Made by a program: the position numbers and the translations under genes. The notes under the pieces were generated by a model that saw nothing but the letters and a program-made list of their open reading frames with translations, was not told the DNA's origin and did not search any database. This document shows, one piece after another, positions 55,606 to 64,000 of a stretch of 64,000 nt of DNA. Position 1 is the stretch's first letter. Every line of letters starts with the position of its first letter. The stretch is from Saturnia japonica (lineage: Eukaryota; Arthropoda; Insecta; Lepidoptera; Saturniidae): positions 7,440,001 to 7,504,000 of the forward strand of contig CM065312.1 in NCBI GenBank assembly GCA_033032175.1. The letters run 5' to 3'.

Positions 55606-58600
55606 GTATTAACTTCTTTCCATTTTAAGTAGTATTTATTTAGTATTAAAGTCATTTGATATAATTTACCTAATATTCTAGTTGAACACATTAAAAATTC
55701 GATATGTTAAATAAATAAGTGTTTAGACTTTCGGTTCAGCTTAGATTACATGCAATCGAGCACAGATTTGAGAAAAAGGCGGAAATCTGTGCCGTCGAGT
55801 TGAGGCTCTATTTTAATACCCCACTCTTACAAAAAAACACTATGTAATAAGTCTAAATATAAAATTTCACAGTGTGGAAATAAATAGTTTTGAGAAAGAA
55901 TTTTCTTTAATAGCATTTTTGTAAATCTGATAATACAAATTTCAGTTCTAAGTAGTTGGTATAAAGTATACTTTTGAAAAACAGGTAATTAGGTAATTTT
56001 TAAAGATTACAATTTTTTTCCTTACATATTTTTGTTACTTTTTAAACGATTATTGCGTTGTTTACGTCAGATTTTGGGTGAAAAAAATTAATTATCTATT
56101 GAGGTGGTAAAAAAGGTTGGGGTTAGGTTTGTCCTGTGATCAGAAACAATAATTATCCATTAAAAATTGAAAAAAAAAATCTTAAAAGCTATCTGTTTGT
56201 CCACTTTTCCTTTTTCCCATAATTCCCCCTTTCCCTGGGATTAGCTCTCATCCTCCCCTGCCTACCCCACCCTTTCACATTATCAAATTCAGCATGTAAT
56301 CTAAAGTCAAACCATAATTTCTAAGCTGGATAGCGCTATTTAGATAAAGCTGATAATGGAATTTCACTTAATTATTATATTATTCATTCTACATAAGTAT
56401 AAGCTGTATAGGAATTCTTAAAATAGTATCTGGCCCAGCAAACGTTGTTTTACCATTTTCAGTAGTCAATATCTAGACCACAGCGACACCTATCGTCTCG
56501 AAGGGTAGCATAAAAACCTCCGTGAGAAAACACATCTACCAACTTTCATGGTGACCTGTCAAACGGTTTTGGAGTTTATCGATCTCATATATATAAATAC
56601 CAACATAATTTTTATATACGTGCTTTATAAGTGTTGTATTTGAATATAGCATGCAAAATAATTTAATAATAAACGACAACTTTTCGACGTACGGTTAAAG
56701 TTTGTCTATACAAACTCTTATTCCATTTTCAGGTTGCATTCAAGACACTTTATTCTCGTAGAAAAGGTTTATACATCACTTTTTGTGGTGGTGTGATAAT
56801 AGCGCCCACAAAATTGGTTTCAGCCGCTCATTGCTTCGAGGAGAGGGGTAACTTATGTACTAAATGTTGGGGCACCAGGTATGTAAGTTTATTCTAAATC
56901 CTGATTCGGCAAAATTAATGAAATATTCTTAATCAGGTCTCCAGAAGATCCGGTCAAAAAGTCCAGTTCAATACCGTGAGAGGCGTGAAAAAAAGCTAGA
57001 TAATCCATCACAATATTTAAAAAGGTCATGCCAAAATCAAAATCAAAATCAAAAAATTCTTTATTCATTATAGGCCCTGTGAAGGCACTTATGAACGTCA
57101 AAACACTACTGCCGGTTCGGAAAACATCCCAGACATCGATTAGCAAGGTATGTGTAGAGGGGAAGCTACTTCTGTGGATTAGAGATCGGATGAAGTTGTC
57201 CCGAAACCAGCTCTAGCCAATTTTAAGCGCCTTTGAAGTTGAAATCATCCAAAACTTATTTCACTTCGTGCGTTTTAAACTTACTGGCTACTCCTACATA
57301 AAATAAGCGCGCAAGTTGAATGAAAAGTTAAGAAATTCGATATCGCTTTGACCTAATTTGAATTATTACTGTCGAGAAATTTCAACGTTGTTTTAAATCC
57401 AACATTTACATATTGGTTAACTGAAAAATTAAAGTGTCAAACATTTTTTTTGTCACTGATTTCACACAGTGAAATCAAACTAAAAAATAAATTTATGAAA
57501 TTGAAACATCATCAGATACAATTTTAGCCATTTCCTTTTAATTACTAAAGTGCATTTAAAATCGGTTTAATAATATTTTAGCTCTGACTATTATCATAAA
57601 AAATATCTATATTTGATACTTTTCCGTTGTATGAGTAGTTAATGGGTTACAACCGTATTTAGTTTTAGCTTTATAATTAACTTTTAATTAAATATTTAAT
57701 TAAAGAAATACCAGTTGATCTGTTTGAATAATCAAAGAGCCGTCCTATTAGTTGAATTGATTATTAATAGATGCCGCCTCCTACATGTTAGATAAAAATA
57801 TTCTCATTAGGAATAAAATGGACGAAAAAGATTTTTTACCAGTTAAAAAACCTTAGGCTATATATCTTGTTAAGGAACATAACTTTTAAAATTATATTTC
57901 AACCATTAATTTTGTTAAATAATTCAGGGAGATGTGGCGTTGACACAAAAACCTCTTGTTGAAAAAAAGGACGGTATCAAGACAATTGAGAAAACTATAT
58001 TAAAAACCTCTGTATTTATCTGAATATAATATTATGTAGTTATGCCATAATTTAAGAAATTGGAAGTTCTAAGCTTAATCCTAATGTTACATCTTTGAAC
58101 ATTATTTACCTAATCTATTACACATTATTAATATTTGATGAAATCCTACGGTAACCACTTTTATGAAAACGTCCCTGCGTCCTTAAAAAGACATTCCTAA
58201 TTTTGTCTAAGCAAAACTATCAACTTTTATCAATTTTATTCCAGTATTACAGCAAGTCATAATGTACTTACAAGTACGTTTGCAGTCGCTGGTAATCTTA
58301 AAAACATTGCTCCATACGCTTCCAAGGATAGTTCTCAAAATGGACAGTGGAGAAGTTTAATTCGCATTATTTATCCTCGGCTTTATTCTTTTCCGAAGTA
58401 CGATGTTGCTATCGCTGTAAGATACTTTTAATTATTAGGTATATATTATATTTTACGACACTAATACACAATCCTATGAGAATACTTAAATTTGAATATA
58501 TCTGAAATTTCAATAAAAATAGAACTTGTAAATAACATGAAATACTTAAACTAAATTCCAGCAAAGACATCTGACTTTCCGAGTTAATATTTTCTTGTAA

Positions 58601-60151
58601 CCTATTCGAATGATTAAATATCACACAACGAAAGCAATAAATGATCTCCATTAGATTATCTTAAGAGTAAATTAACAACTTTAATACATTAATATACAGG
58701 CATACTAATGCATTTCTAAATAACAATTCATCTTGTAATGTGTTTAAATTAGGATGAACCGAAAAAACGAATATTGTGAGTGTTCCTTAGAAGATAGATG
58801 TATACTCTCCCGGACTTTTTTGTAGGTCTTTTTAATGCCTATGATTATGTAGTACTTTAATTTGCTATATCTCTTATGGTTTACTCAGTATAAGTCGTTT
58901 AAGCGCCCGAATTGATACACCATGACTAGTTTTTTTTTATGTGTGCGGAACCCTAATTATTTTTCTAAAATAAAAGTAGCCTAAGTTACGGCCTATATCA
59001 TCAGCTCTACCAATGAAATTCCCGTCAAAATCCGTCCAACCGTTTCGGAGATTACCCGGAACAAACAGACAGACAGACAAAAATTGTAAAAATGGGCTTT
59101 TTGTTATAGGTATCGTATATACACTTTTATATGCCTCTAGTAAAAAACTGTTATTTTTACATTACAAACAGACATTTAAATTTTATTAATTTTATGGATA
59201 ATAGATAAGTCAATATGACACGTTTTAAGAATTGCCACCCAAAATCAACTGGAAAAAAATGAAGAGTTACTAAAACTTTGTAAGGAATTCCAAAGTTGTT
59301 AAAAATAACAAATAAAATATTTTAACAATTTCAAAAATAAATAATTATTTGAGCAGCGACCTTTAAAAAACTTTTTGGTTTAATTTTTTGGTGAGAATTC
59401 ATAGAACGTATTATGTTAAAATAGTTGTTTTTTGGGCCACCCTAATGTCTTTTTTTGTAATGTATTTTTAATTTAGGGGCTTGGGTTCAAAAAGTACATG
59501 TAAATCTCGTCATAACCTAAACTATCTTACTTATCTTACTTATCACAACTATCTTAGTGCACTATTGTAATAAAAAAACTTCCACAAAATTTTGGCCTCC
59601 TCACACACCTTAATGTATATCTAATATTTTTTGCAGCGTACATTAAAACCATTCGCATACGGCAGTTACGTTAATTCAATACCTATCTCTAGCAGATTTG
59701 TGGACTACCGTGGGAAATGCTTGGTGTCTGGTTACGGAAAAATATCTGCGAGTGTTAGTGATTAAACAAATTTATACGAATATTAGAGAATTGTACAAAA
59801 TCATGATTCTGAAATCGAATGTTGGTCCGAAGTCTCCTGACTTGAAATTCATTTTATTCTGTACAAATGAAATTAAAAAAACTCATTATAAGAAGCACCA
59901 ACAACTAATGACTCGACATAGAAAAATCAAAGATGGAAATCAATGTACCTGATCAATTTTCTACAAAGAAGCTATTTTCGACTATTCAATTAACATGTCA
60001 ATCAATGTCTTTTTGGGCTTTACAGGAAAATTCGGAACGACTTTTAAAGGCGGATTTAGTATTAATGACAGCGTATGAATGCACCTTAAGGCATCGACGT
60101 AATATGCGACATTTCATTTGTACTTTAGATAGAGTCACGGATGTACAAAAA
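55447..60151 (+). CDS. Secreted chymotrypsin-like serine protease (S1), last exon not in view
   Basis: Five exons on the plus strand join in phase to about 240 residues: signal peptide, activation site, His and Asp of the catalytic triad, then the region before the active Ser. S1 proteases cut peptide bonds outside the cell or in the gut lumen. The expected GDSGGP block was not found before the right edge; the next 3.8 kb hold repeats and a Jockey LINE. Either the last exon lies beyond 64000 or it has been lost; in the latter case reading through exon 5 stops at TAA 60164-60166. Introns are about 1.1, 1.4, 1.2 and 0.3 kb. Subfamily and substrate are not assigned. Confidence 0.88.
56440..56600 (+). 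repeat. Transposon fragment in protease intron 1
   Basis: GGCCCAGCAAACGTTGTTTT and AACTTTCATGGTGACCTGTC...AAACGGTTTTGGAG resemble a repeat common in moth introns. No second copy in this window, so this rests on general familiarity. Confidence 0.35.
56733..56878 (+). CDS. serine protease exon 2 (catalytic His)
   Basis: Acceptor TTTTCAG, donor GTATGTAAG. Encodes VAFKTLYSRRKGLYITFCGG and VIIAPTKLVSAAHCFEERGN; FCGGVI...SAAHC is the hallmark of S1 proteases with the catalytic His. Two extra Cys follow (LCTKCW). Confidence 0.93.
57030..57200 (-). repeat. 5'-truncated LINE copy (family of 13530-14060) with AAAATC tail
   Basis: On the minus strand TTTTCCGAACCGGCAGTAGT, GTTTTGACGTTCATAAGTGC, then ATGAATAAAG and a (TTTTGA)n tail at 57032-57050. 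It lies in protease intron 2. Confidence 0.65.
57201..58244. other. Protease intron 2, unassigned
   Basis: AT-rich; nothing recognised. Confidence 0.35.
58245..58416 (+). CDS. serine protease exon 3 (catalytic Asp)
   Basis: Acceptor TATTCCAG, donor GTAAGA. Encodes ITASHNVLTSTFAVAGNL through WRSLIRIIYPRLYSFPKYDV and AIA. The YDVAIA motif holds the catalytic Asp. The first base completes a Ser codon from exon 2. Confidence 0.9.
58749..59445. mobile_element. Mariner-like MITE, copy M2, split by a nested Helitron
   Basis: Left end TTAGGATGAACCGAAAAAAC and right end GTTTTTTGGGCCACCCTAA are inverted repeats of the M1 type. The interior includes GACACGTTTTAAGAATTGCC, as in M1. The family 1 Helitron at 58768-59198 sits inside. 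Confidence 0.65.
58768..59198 (-). mobile_element. Helitron family 1, copy 4 (3' truncated)
   Basis: On the minus strand it starts TCCATAAAATTAATAAAATT and is collinear with 26563-27080 through GGTAATCTCCGAAACGGTTG and AGGGTTCCGCACACATAAAA, then stops at the AACACTCACAATATTCG point. The CTAG end is missing. Confidence 0.75.
59637..59753 (+). CDS. serine protease exon 4
   Basis: Acceptor TTTTTTGCAG. 39 codons including PFAYGSYVNSIPISSRF and GKCLVSGYGKISAS, equivalent to the CxVTGWG segment of S1 proteases with Tyr replacing Trp. The donor GTTAGT is placed to keep phase 0 with exon 5; GTGTTA two bases earlier is the alternative. Confidence 0.82.
60026..60151 (+). CDS. serine protease exon 5
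   Basis: Acceptor GCTTTACAG. Encodes ENSERLLKADLVLMTAYECT, LRHRRNMRHFICTLDRV and TDVQK, matching the LL..AD....S..EC......FIC region. The donor is probably GTTAGT at 60152. If not spliced there, the frame ends at TAA 60164-60166. Confidence 0.82.
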
Positions 60152-60365
60152 GTTAGTACCAAATAATAAAAATTATTCAATCAAATTTACATCATTACAG
60201 TAATAACGGGATGCACGGAGAGAGAAATGAAACTAATAAATAATAGCGCCAGACGTAGGTACTTTAAAAAATTGATAACATTACTTAATTTGATAATTAT
60301 TTAAAAAAGGAACTATAACCAACTAGATACAAGGTAGAGAAGAAGAATAAAATTAAAAAGGAAAC
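60152..60365. other. After protease exon 5, unassigned
   Basis: No GDSGG-type exon. AT-rich. Confidence 0.4.
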
Positions 60366-60369
60366 AAAA

Positions 60370-60590
60370 AAAAAACCCCGAAAAAATTCTTGACTTTAAA
60401 TGGTTTTTTCTATTTTTGCTTTTTATTTGATACCCAGATGTAGTACTTAAATATTAAGCCTATGTCACTCCCGCAGTTAAGACTAATCTAACGCCAAGCC
60501 ATCAAGCCGCTTAGATACATACATACATACGTACCTACACTCGAAAAACATTACCCTCCTTTTTCACAGTCGGGTAATAAGAAGCATATT
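60370..60590 (-). repeat. Dispersed repeat, family G copy 3
   Basis: Reverse orientation: ATTTTTGCTTTTTATTTGAT, AAGCCGCTTAGATACATACA and CCTCCTTTTTCACAGTCGGG. Confidence 0.55.
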
Positions 60591-60665
60591 AACAACAATT
60601 ATATTGTTAAAATCATAACATTGTATAATTAATTCCAAATCTGATTTGGAAATACATATTAATGA

Positions 60666-60850
60666 CTAGCTGTGCCCGCGGCTGCTCTTATGTGGACTAC
60701 AGAATGAGCACACGCGCGAAGCATGACACTCCCGCTCCAGGTTACATTAAAGACAAAAATGATTATTGTAGGTGATCCTTGTAAGATAGACACAATATAC
60801 TCTTGCTGACATTTTTGTAAGTCTTTTTAATATTTACAATTATGTACCTA
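60666..60850 (-). mobile_element. Helitron family 1, copy 5 (3' part)
   Basis: On the minus strand it ends GCGGGCACAGCTAG followed by T, with TGTCTTTAATGTAACCTGG and AAAAAGACTTACAAAAATGT upstream as in the family. Confidence 0.6.
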
Positions 60851-61472
60851 GTAAATTAGTCTATGCTATATAAGTAATTAAAATCTATATCTATAAAATA
60901 AATAAAATTGCAATCTATACAAGTATTCGCAATTCGATTTTTTTTTTAGAACTGACTACACTGTTAGCCTTAGGGGCCCTATCCTAAAACAGAGCCGCTG
61001 CGGCTTTTACAGCTTCACCGGACTTGGGGGCGAGCGCTTAGGGCACTCAGCCGCGAAAGTTTGTGACGACCCGCACGAGGGTGCCAGAGTGGTCGAACCT
61101 CGGCTCGGGCGGTCGTCGCGAATGCGAAAAGGTCGCGATCTAACTAATTCCCTGATCCTACGAGAATTCGAACTAACTAACATATACTCATATGCACGTT
61201 CCCCTCCTCCTGGGAGGAAGGAGTGGACCATGCGTATGTGTATTTAATAATCGGAATGGTTTTTCTACACTAACTAGCGCATTAGTCTAACTAGCGCAAA
61301 AAAAGTAAAAAAAAAGGTCCCTTACAGAACCTATGTACCTGTGTGGTGTGCACGTGTGTGTGTTCATACGTGTGTAATGTTGTGTGTGGGTAACTAAGTG
61401 TTGCACGTATAGTGTCACTTTGTATCGTGCGGGCGGCTGCCTGACCCAAGGGTTTCACACCGAGGAACGGAC

Positions 61473-61952
61473 CTAGGCTTGAGTTGCCGCTAGATAGGGT
61501 GGACGTGACGGGTGTGCGGGAGCGAAGTTAACCGCCCGTCCTCTGCAGAGAGAACGGTGGTTATGCGAGCGTGGGCGGTGGCACGCTCTGTTTGGAGAGA
61601 CGGTGGCGTAGAACGCGTTAGCTGTTTCGGTTTGGTCGGGCGGGTCAGTGAATATATTACGCGGCCGGCGTTTTCTCCGGCAGGCGTTGGGGTCGGGAAC
61701 ATATGATGCTGCCGCTTTTATTAGGGGATTCGCGTAGTTCGATGCGGTGTCGAAATAAGAGCGAGAAAGGTGTTTGACATAGGCATGTATCGAAGGAAGG
61801 TCCATATCTCTATGGAGATCCTCCACACGAACATACCTAGGGGCATTCTGGATGGCGTGTAAGCGTTTCCAATTATATCTTGACATATGTGCGAACACAA
61901 CGCAGCTATATGTCATAATCGGTCGGATACACATCTTGTAGAGCGTAAGCTT
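61473..61952 (-). pseudogene. Jockey LINE ORF2: C-terminal region
   Basis: Begins in frame after the second shift with TKLTLYKMCIRPIMTYSCVV, then HAIQNAPRYVR, and ends at a stop near 61473. The LYKMCIRPIMTY motif is typical of jockey-clade polymerases. Everything after is 3' UTR. Confidence 0.82.
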
Positions 61953-62689
61953 TGTCTCGTGGACATTTTGCTTGCAGCACATAACAGAGGATGCAATCGG
62001 GCGAGGGTCCAGGCGGCCCTTTTCCTAACCAGAGTGATGTGGCGTATAAAGGAGAGTCTACTATCTAGGGTTACACCTAGATATTTGGTCTCCTTTACCC
62101 AGGGGATCGGATTACCGAAGAGTTCAAGGGGATGATCCTTGTGTTTTTTCGGTATCTGTGAGGCGGTTTGGTCGAAGAGCACCGCTGCGCTCTTCGTGGG
62201 GTTTATGGCTATTCGCCAGTCGTTAAACCACTTCCCGAGAGTGGTCACGGCTCTTTGGATTCTACATTTGAGGTTTCTCGTTTGCCTTTGAGAGGAGTAT
62301 ATGACTGTATCGTCAGCGTATAAGCCTACCTCAACTTTCACTTGAAGTTTTGGTAGGTCACTGACGTACAGATTGAAGAGGCTAGGAGCCAGGATGGAAC
62401 CTTGGGGGACGCCTGAGCGTATGGGATGGGGTGTCGATAGTTCACCTTCCACTCTGTAGTGGAAGGTGCGGTCTTTGAGGTAGTCGCGGATGATTTTAAC
62501 TAATCTATCGGGGACTTCGCGGGAGTACAGCTTATAGACTAATCCTTCGTGCCAGACCTTATCAAAGGCCTTGGCTACGTCGAAAAAGACTGCCAGTGTA
62601 CGACGGGGTTTATATAACTCGGAAAAGTTAAACAAAATGTGCTCCGTGAGGCGGTGCACTTGATGAGTGCAAGAATGTCTGTCTAGCAC
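61953..62689 (-). pseudogene. Jockey LINE ORF2: reverse transcriptase catalytic part
   Basis: Motifs FFDVAKAFDKVWHEGLVYKL, SGVPQGSILAPSLFNLYVSD and YADD at 62320-62309, then WRIAINPTKSAAVLF and KYLGVTLDSRLSF. All catalytic residues are kept. The frame shifts again near 61950 after SKMSTR. Confidence 0.88.
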
Positions 62690-64000
62690 GAAAACCGAAT
62701 TGCTCAGGCGGATAGAGGTTTTTCTCCTCTATTACGGATTTGAGACGGTTTAGAAGGATCCGCTCATAGATTTTACCTAGGGTATTTAGAAGACTGATAG
62801 GGCGGTAGCTGTCGGGAAGCGACTTGCTCTTGCAGGGCTTGTGGATACCTATGACAATGGCCGTTTTCCAGACGGCTGGAAAATGGCAGTTGGCTATGGC
62901 TACATTGAAGATGCAGACCAATAGAGCTATGAGGTGATCGGGAAGAAGTTTGAGTACTTCGTTCCTGATCCCGTCGGGACCTGGTGACTTTTTAAGCTTA
63001 AGGCTTTTGATTATGGAAAAGATCTCCTCAGAAGTGACTGGGGACAGGGATTCTGATACGGGGAGCTTATTCAGCTCCCCCACGCGGGCTTCGATATCTC
63101 TGACTCGGTCGGTGTTTGCATTGACGCTGTTCGGGGAGCACGGGCTCTCCAAACAAGCGGCAAGGCACTCCACCTTGTCGATGGTATCGAACGCGGGTGT
63201 AGTGCCGGGACCCCTTTCGAGGGGGGGCATACGAGGTTGGGGTTCTATTTTAAGAGCGTGGGCTACTTTCCAGTAAGTCAGATGTGACAGCCTTAGCCCT
63301 TCGACTAAGGTGTCCCATCTGTGACTTTTGAACTCGGTTATACGGGCTTTAACCGCTCTCTGGAGTGCGCGTAACCGTGCGTGGTTTGCCTCGGTCAGAT
63401 AAGAGTCATGCGCACGAGTCGCAACGTTCTTCTCCGTCATCAACGCTCGCACGTCGGCAGGGAGTACAAAGCGGCGATCGTTGGCCGCTTCGACCTCTTT
63501 CGAGGCCTCTCCGATGCCGACTTGTAGGTGGTCGACTAGGGAGTCGATTGCGAGATCTACGTGCGCAACTGACTCCAATACGTCCGGGACCCTAACGAGA
63601 CTGGGCGAGGACTGCCTATCCGCGAGGTAGTGTTTTAATTTGGCATAGTCAACCGTTGTGACTGAAGGAGGGCTGGAGTCATCTAGTTGTCCTAGCTGTA
63701 GGATGACCGGGCGATGGTCAGAATCGAGTTTGTGTACGACCCGAATGAGTCGTACCTGAAGCGCGATATTTTTCAGGAGGGCTATGTCAAGCACTGTCGG
63801 TGTACAGTGATCTTGAAAGTGGGTGGGAGTGGGAGGCGCTATGACGTCAAAGTTTAACTCGTCCGACAACCCTTCGAGAATAACCCCATTGCTGGAGTCT
63901 CTCCAATTATTGAAGGACGTGTGTCCACTGTTGAGGTCACCTGCGATAATGACCGATGTGCCGAGCGAGAGTAGCTTCTCTAGGTCAGACCTGAGAGGTA
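62628..64000 (-). pseudogene. Jockey LINE ORF2: endonuclease end and first part of reverse transcriptase
   Basis: The frame is open to the window edge. Endonuclease motifs: VIIAGDLNSGHTSFNNW, then PPTPTHF and SDHRPVILQL. A linker follows, then polymerase motifs KKSPGPDGIRNEVLK, PDSYRPISLLNTLGKIYERI and EQFGFRAR. The frame is lost near 62685-62690, where the downstream part (HSCTHQVHRL) continues in another frame. Plus-strand ORFs at 62950 and 63365 are shadows. Confidence 0.88.

Larger units (their letters stand above)
60941..64000 (-). mobile_element. Jockey-type LINE, 3' two-thirds, continues off the right edge
   Basis: Minus-strand element ending in a poly-A (plus-strand T run at 60939-60952) after GGCTAACAGTGTAGTCAGTT. 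GC-rich compared with its flanks. The ORF2 parts from the right edge down are endonuclease end, reverse transcriptase and C-terminal region, with two frameshifts. The 3' UTR is about 530 bases (61472-60953). 5'-truncated relatives lie at 46558-46700 and 18382-18475. Confidence 0.88.

Noticed and set aside
59698..59952. 84-codon ORF overlapping protease exon 4
   Set aside because: Different frame from the protease; the conserved GKCLVSGYGK frame explains the region.
61887..62135. Plus-strand ORF in the LINE region
   Set aside because: Complement of the Jockey polymerase.
1..64000. CRISPR arrays, operons, bacterial regulatory sites
   Set aside because: None seen; spliced host genes and retrotransposons show this is insect nuclear DNA.

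Overview
The window is nuclear DNA from an insect, almost certainly a moth or butterfly. It is AT-rich, has short exons separated by long introns, and is packed with Helitron, SINE, LINE and MITE families of the kind common in Lepidoptera. It is not bacterial: there are no operons. Nearly all long open frames are transposon proteins; the host genes are broken into small exons, which I found by translating short islands and checking splice sites and phases by eye.

Host gene 1 (minus strand, about 31.6 kb down to 6.3 kb, continuing off the left edge) is the COE/EBF transcription factor knot/collier. Five exons are visible (31509-31638, 29544-29682, 17621-17777, 12281-12344, 6331-6386). They join in phase and encode the N-terminus and the first part of the DNA-binding domain. 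The rest of the gene lies left of the window. Exon 1 carries a conserved WGRKLYPS peptide, but where fly Knot (as I recall it) has its start ATG this sequence has GTG, and the frame has no upstream ATG in the exon. Host gene 2 (plus strand, 55.4-60.2 kb) is a secreted chymotrypsin-like serine protease. Five exons carry the signal peptide, activation site, catalytic His and catalytic Asp; the exon with the catalytic Ser is not visible. A small spliced THAP-domain gene copy (23.3-24.2 kb, plus strand, inside knot intron 2) is broken by a stop and a frameshift.

Transposons: an intact Ty3/gypsy gag-pol frame with a probable 3' LTR (1-4558); a degraded RTE-type LINE (8130-11223, minus); a GC-rich Jockey-type LINE (60941-64000, minus, two frameshifts); C-terminal pieces of other LINEs (13530-14060, 37342-37809); several Helitron families recognisable by ...CTAG-T ends; two tRNA-derived SINE families; and TIR elements (35173-35695, 43413-43600, 47225-47630, 53702-54205, 58749-59445). 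A tRNA-Met-like sequence lies at 27721-27794.

Layout: 0-4.6 kb gypsy; 4.8-31.6 kb knot exons and introns with repeats; 31.5-32.1 kb GC-rich knot 5' end; 32.1-55.4 kb repeat-rich intergenic DNA; 55.4-60.2 kb serine protease; 60.9-64 kb Jockey LINE. The two host genes are divergently transcribed and about 23 kb apart.
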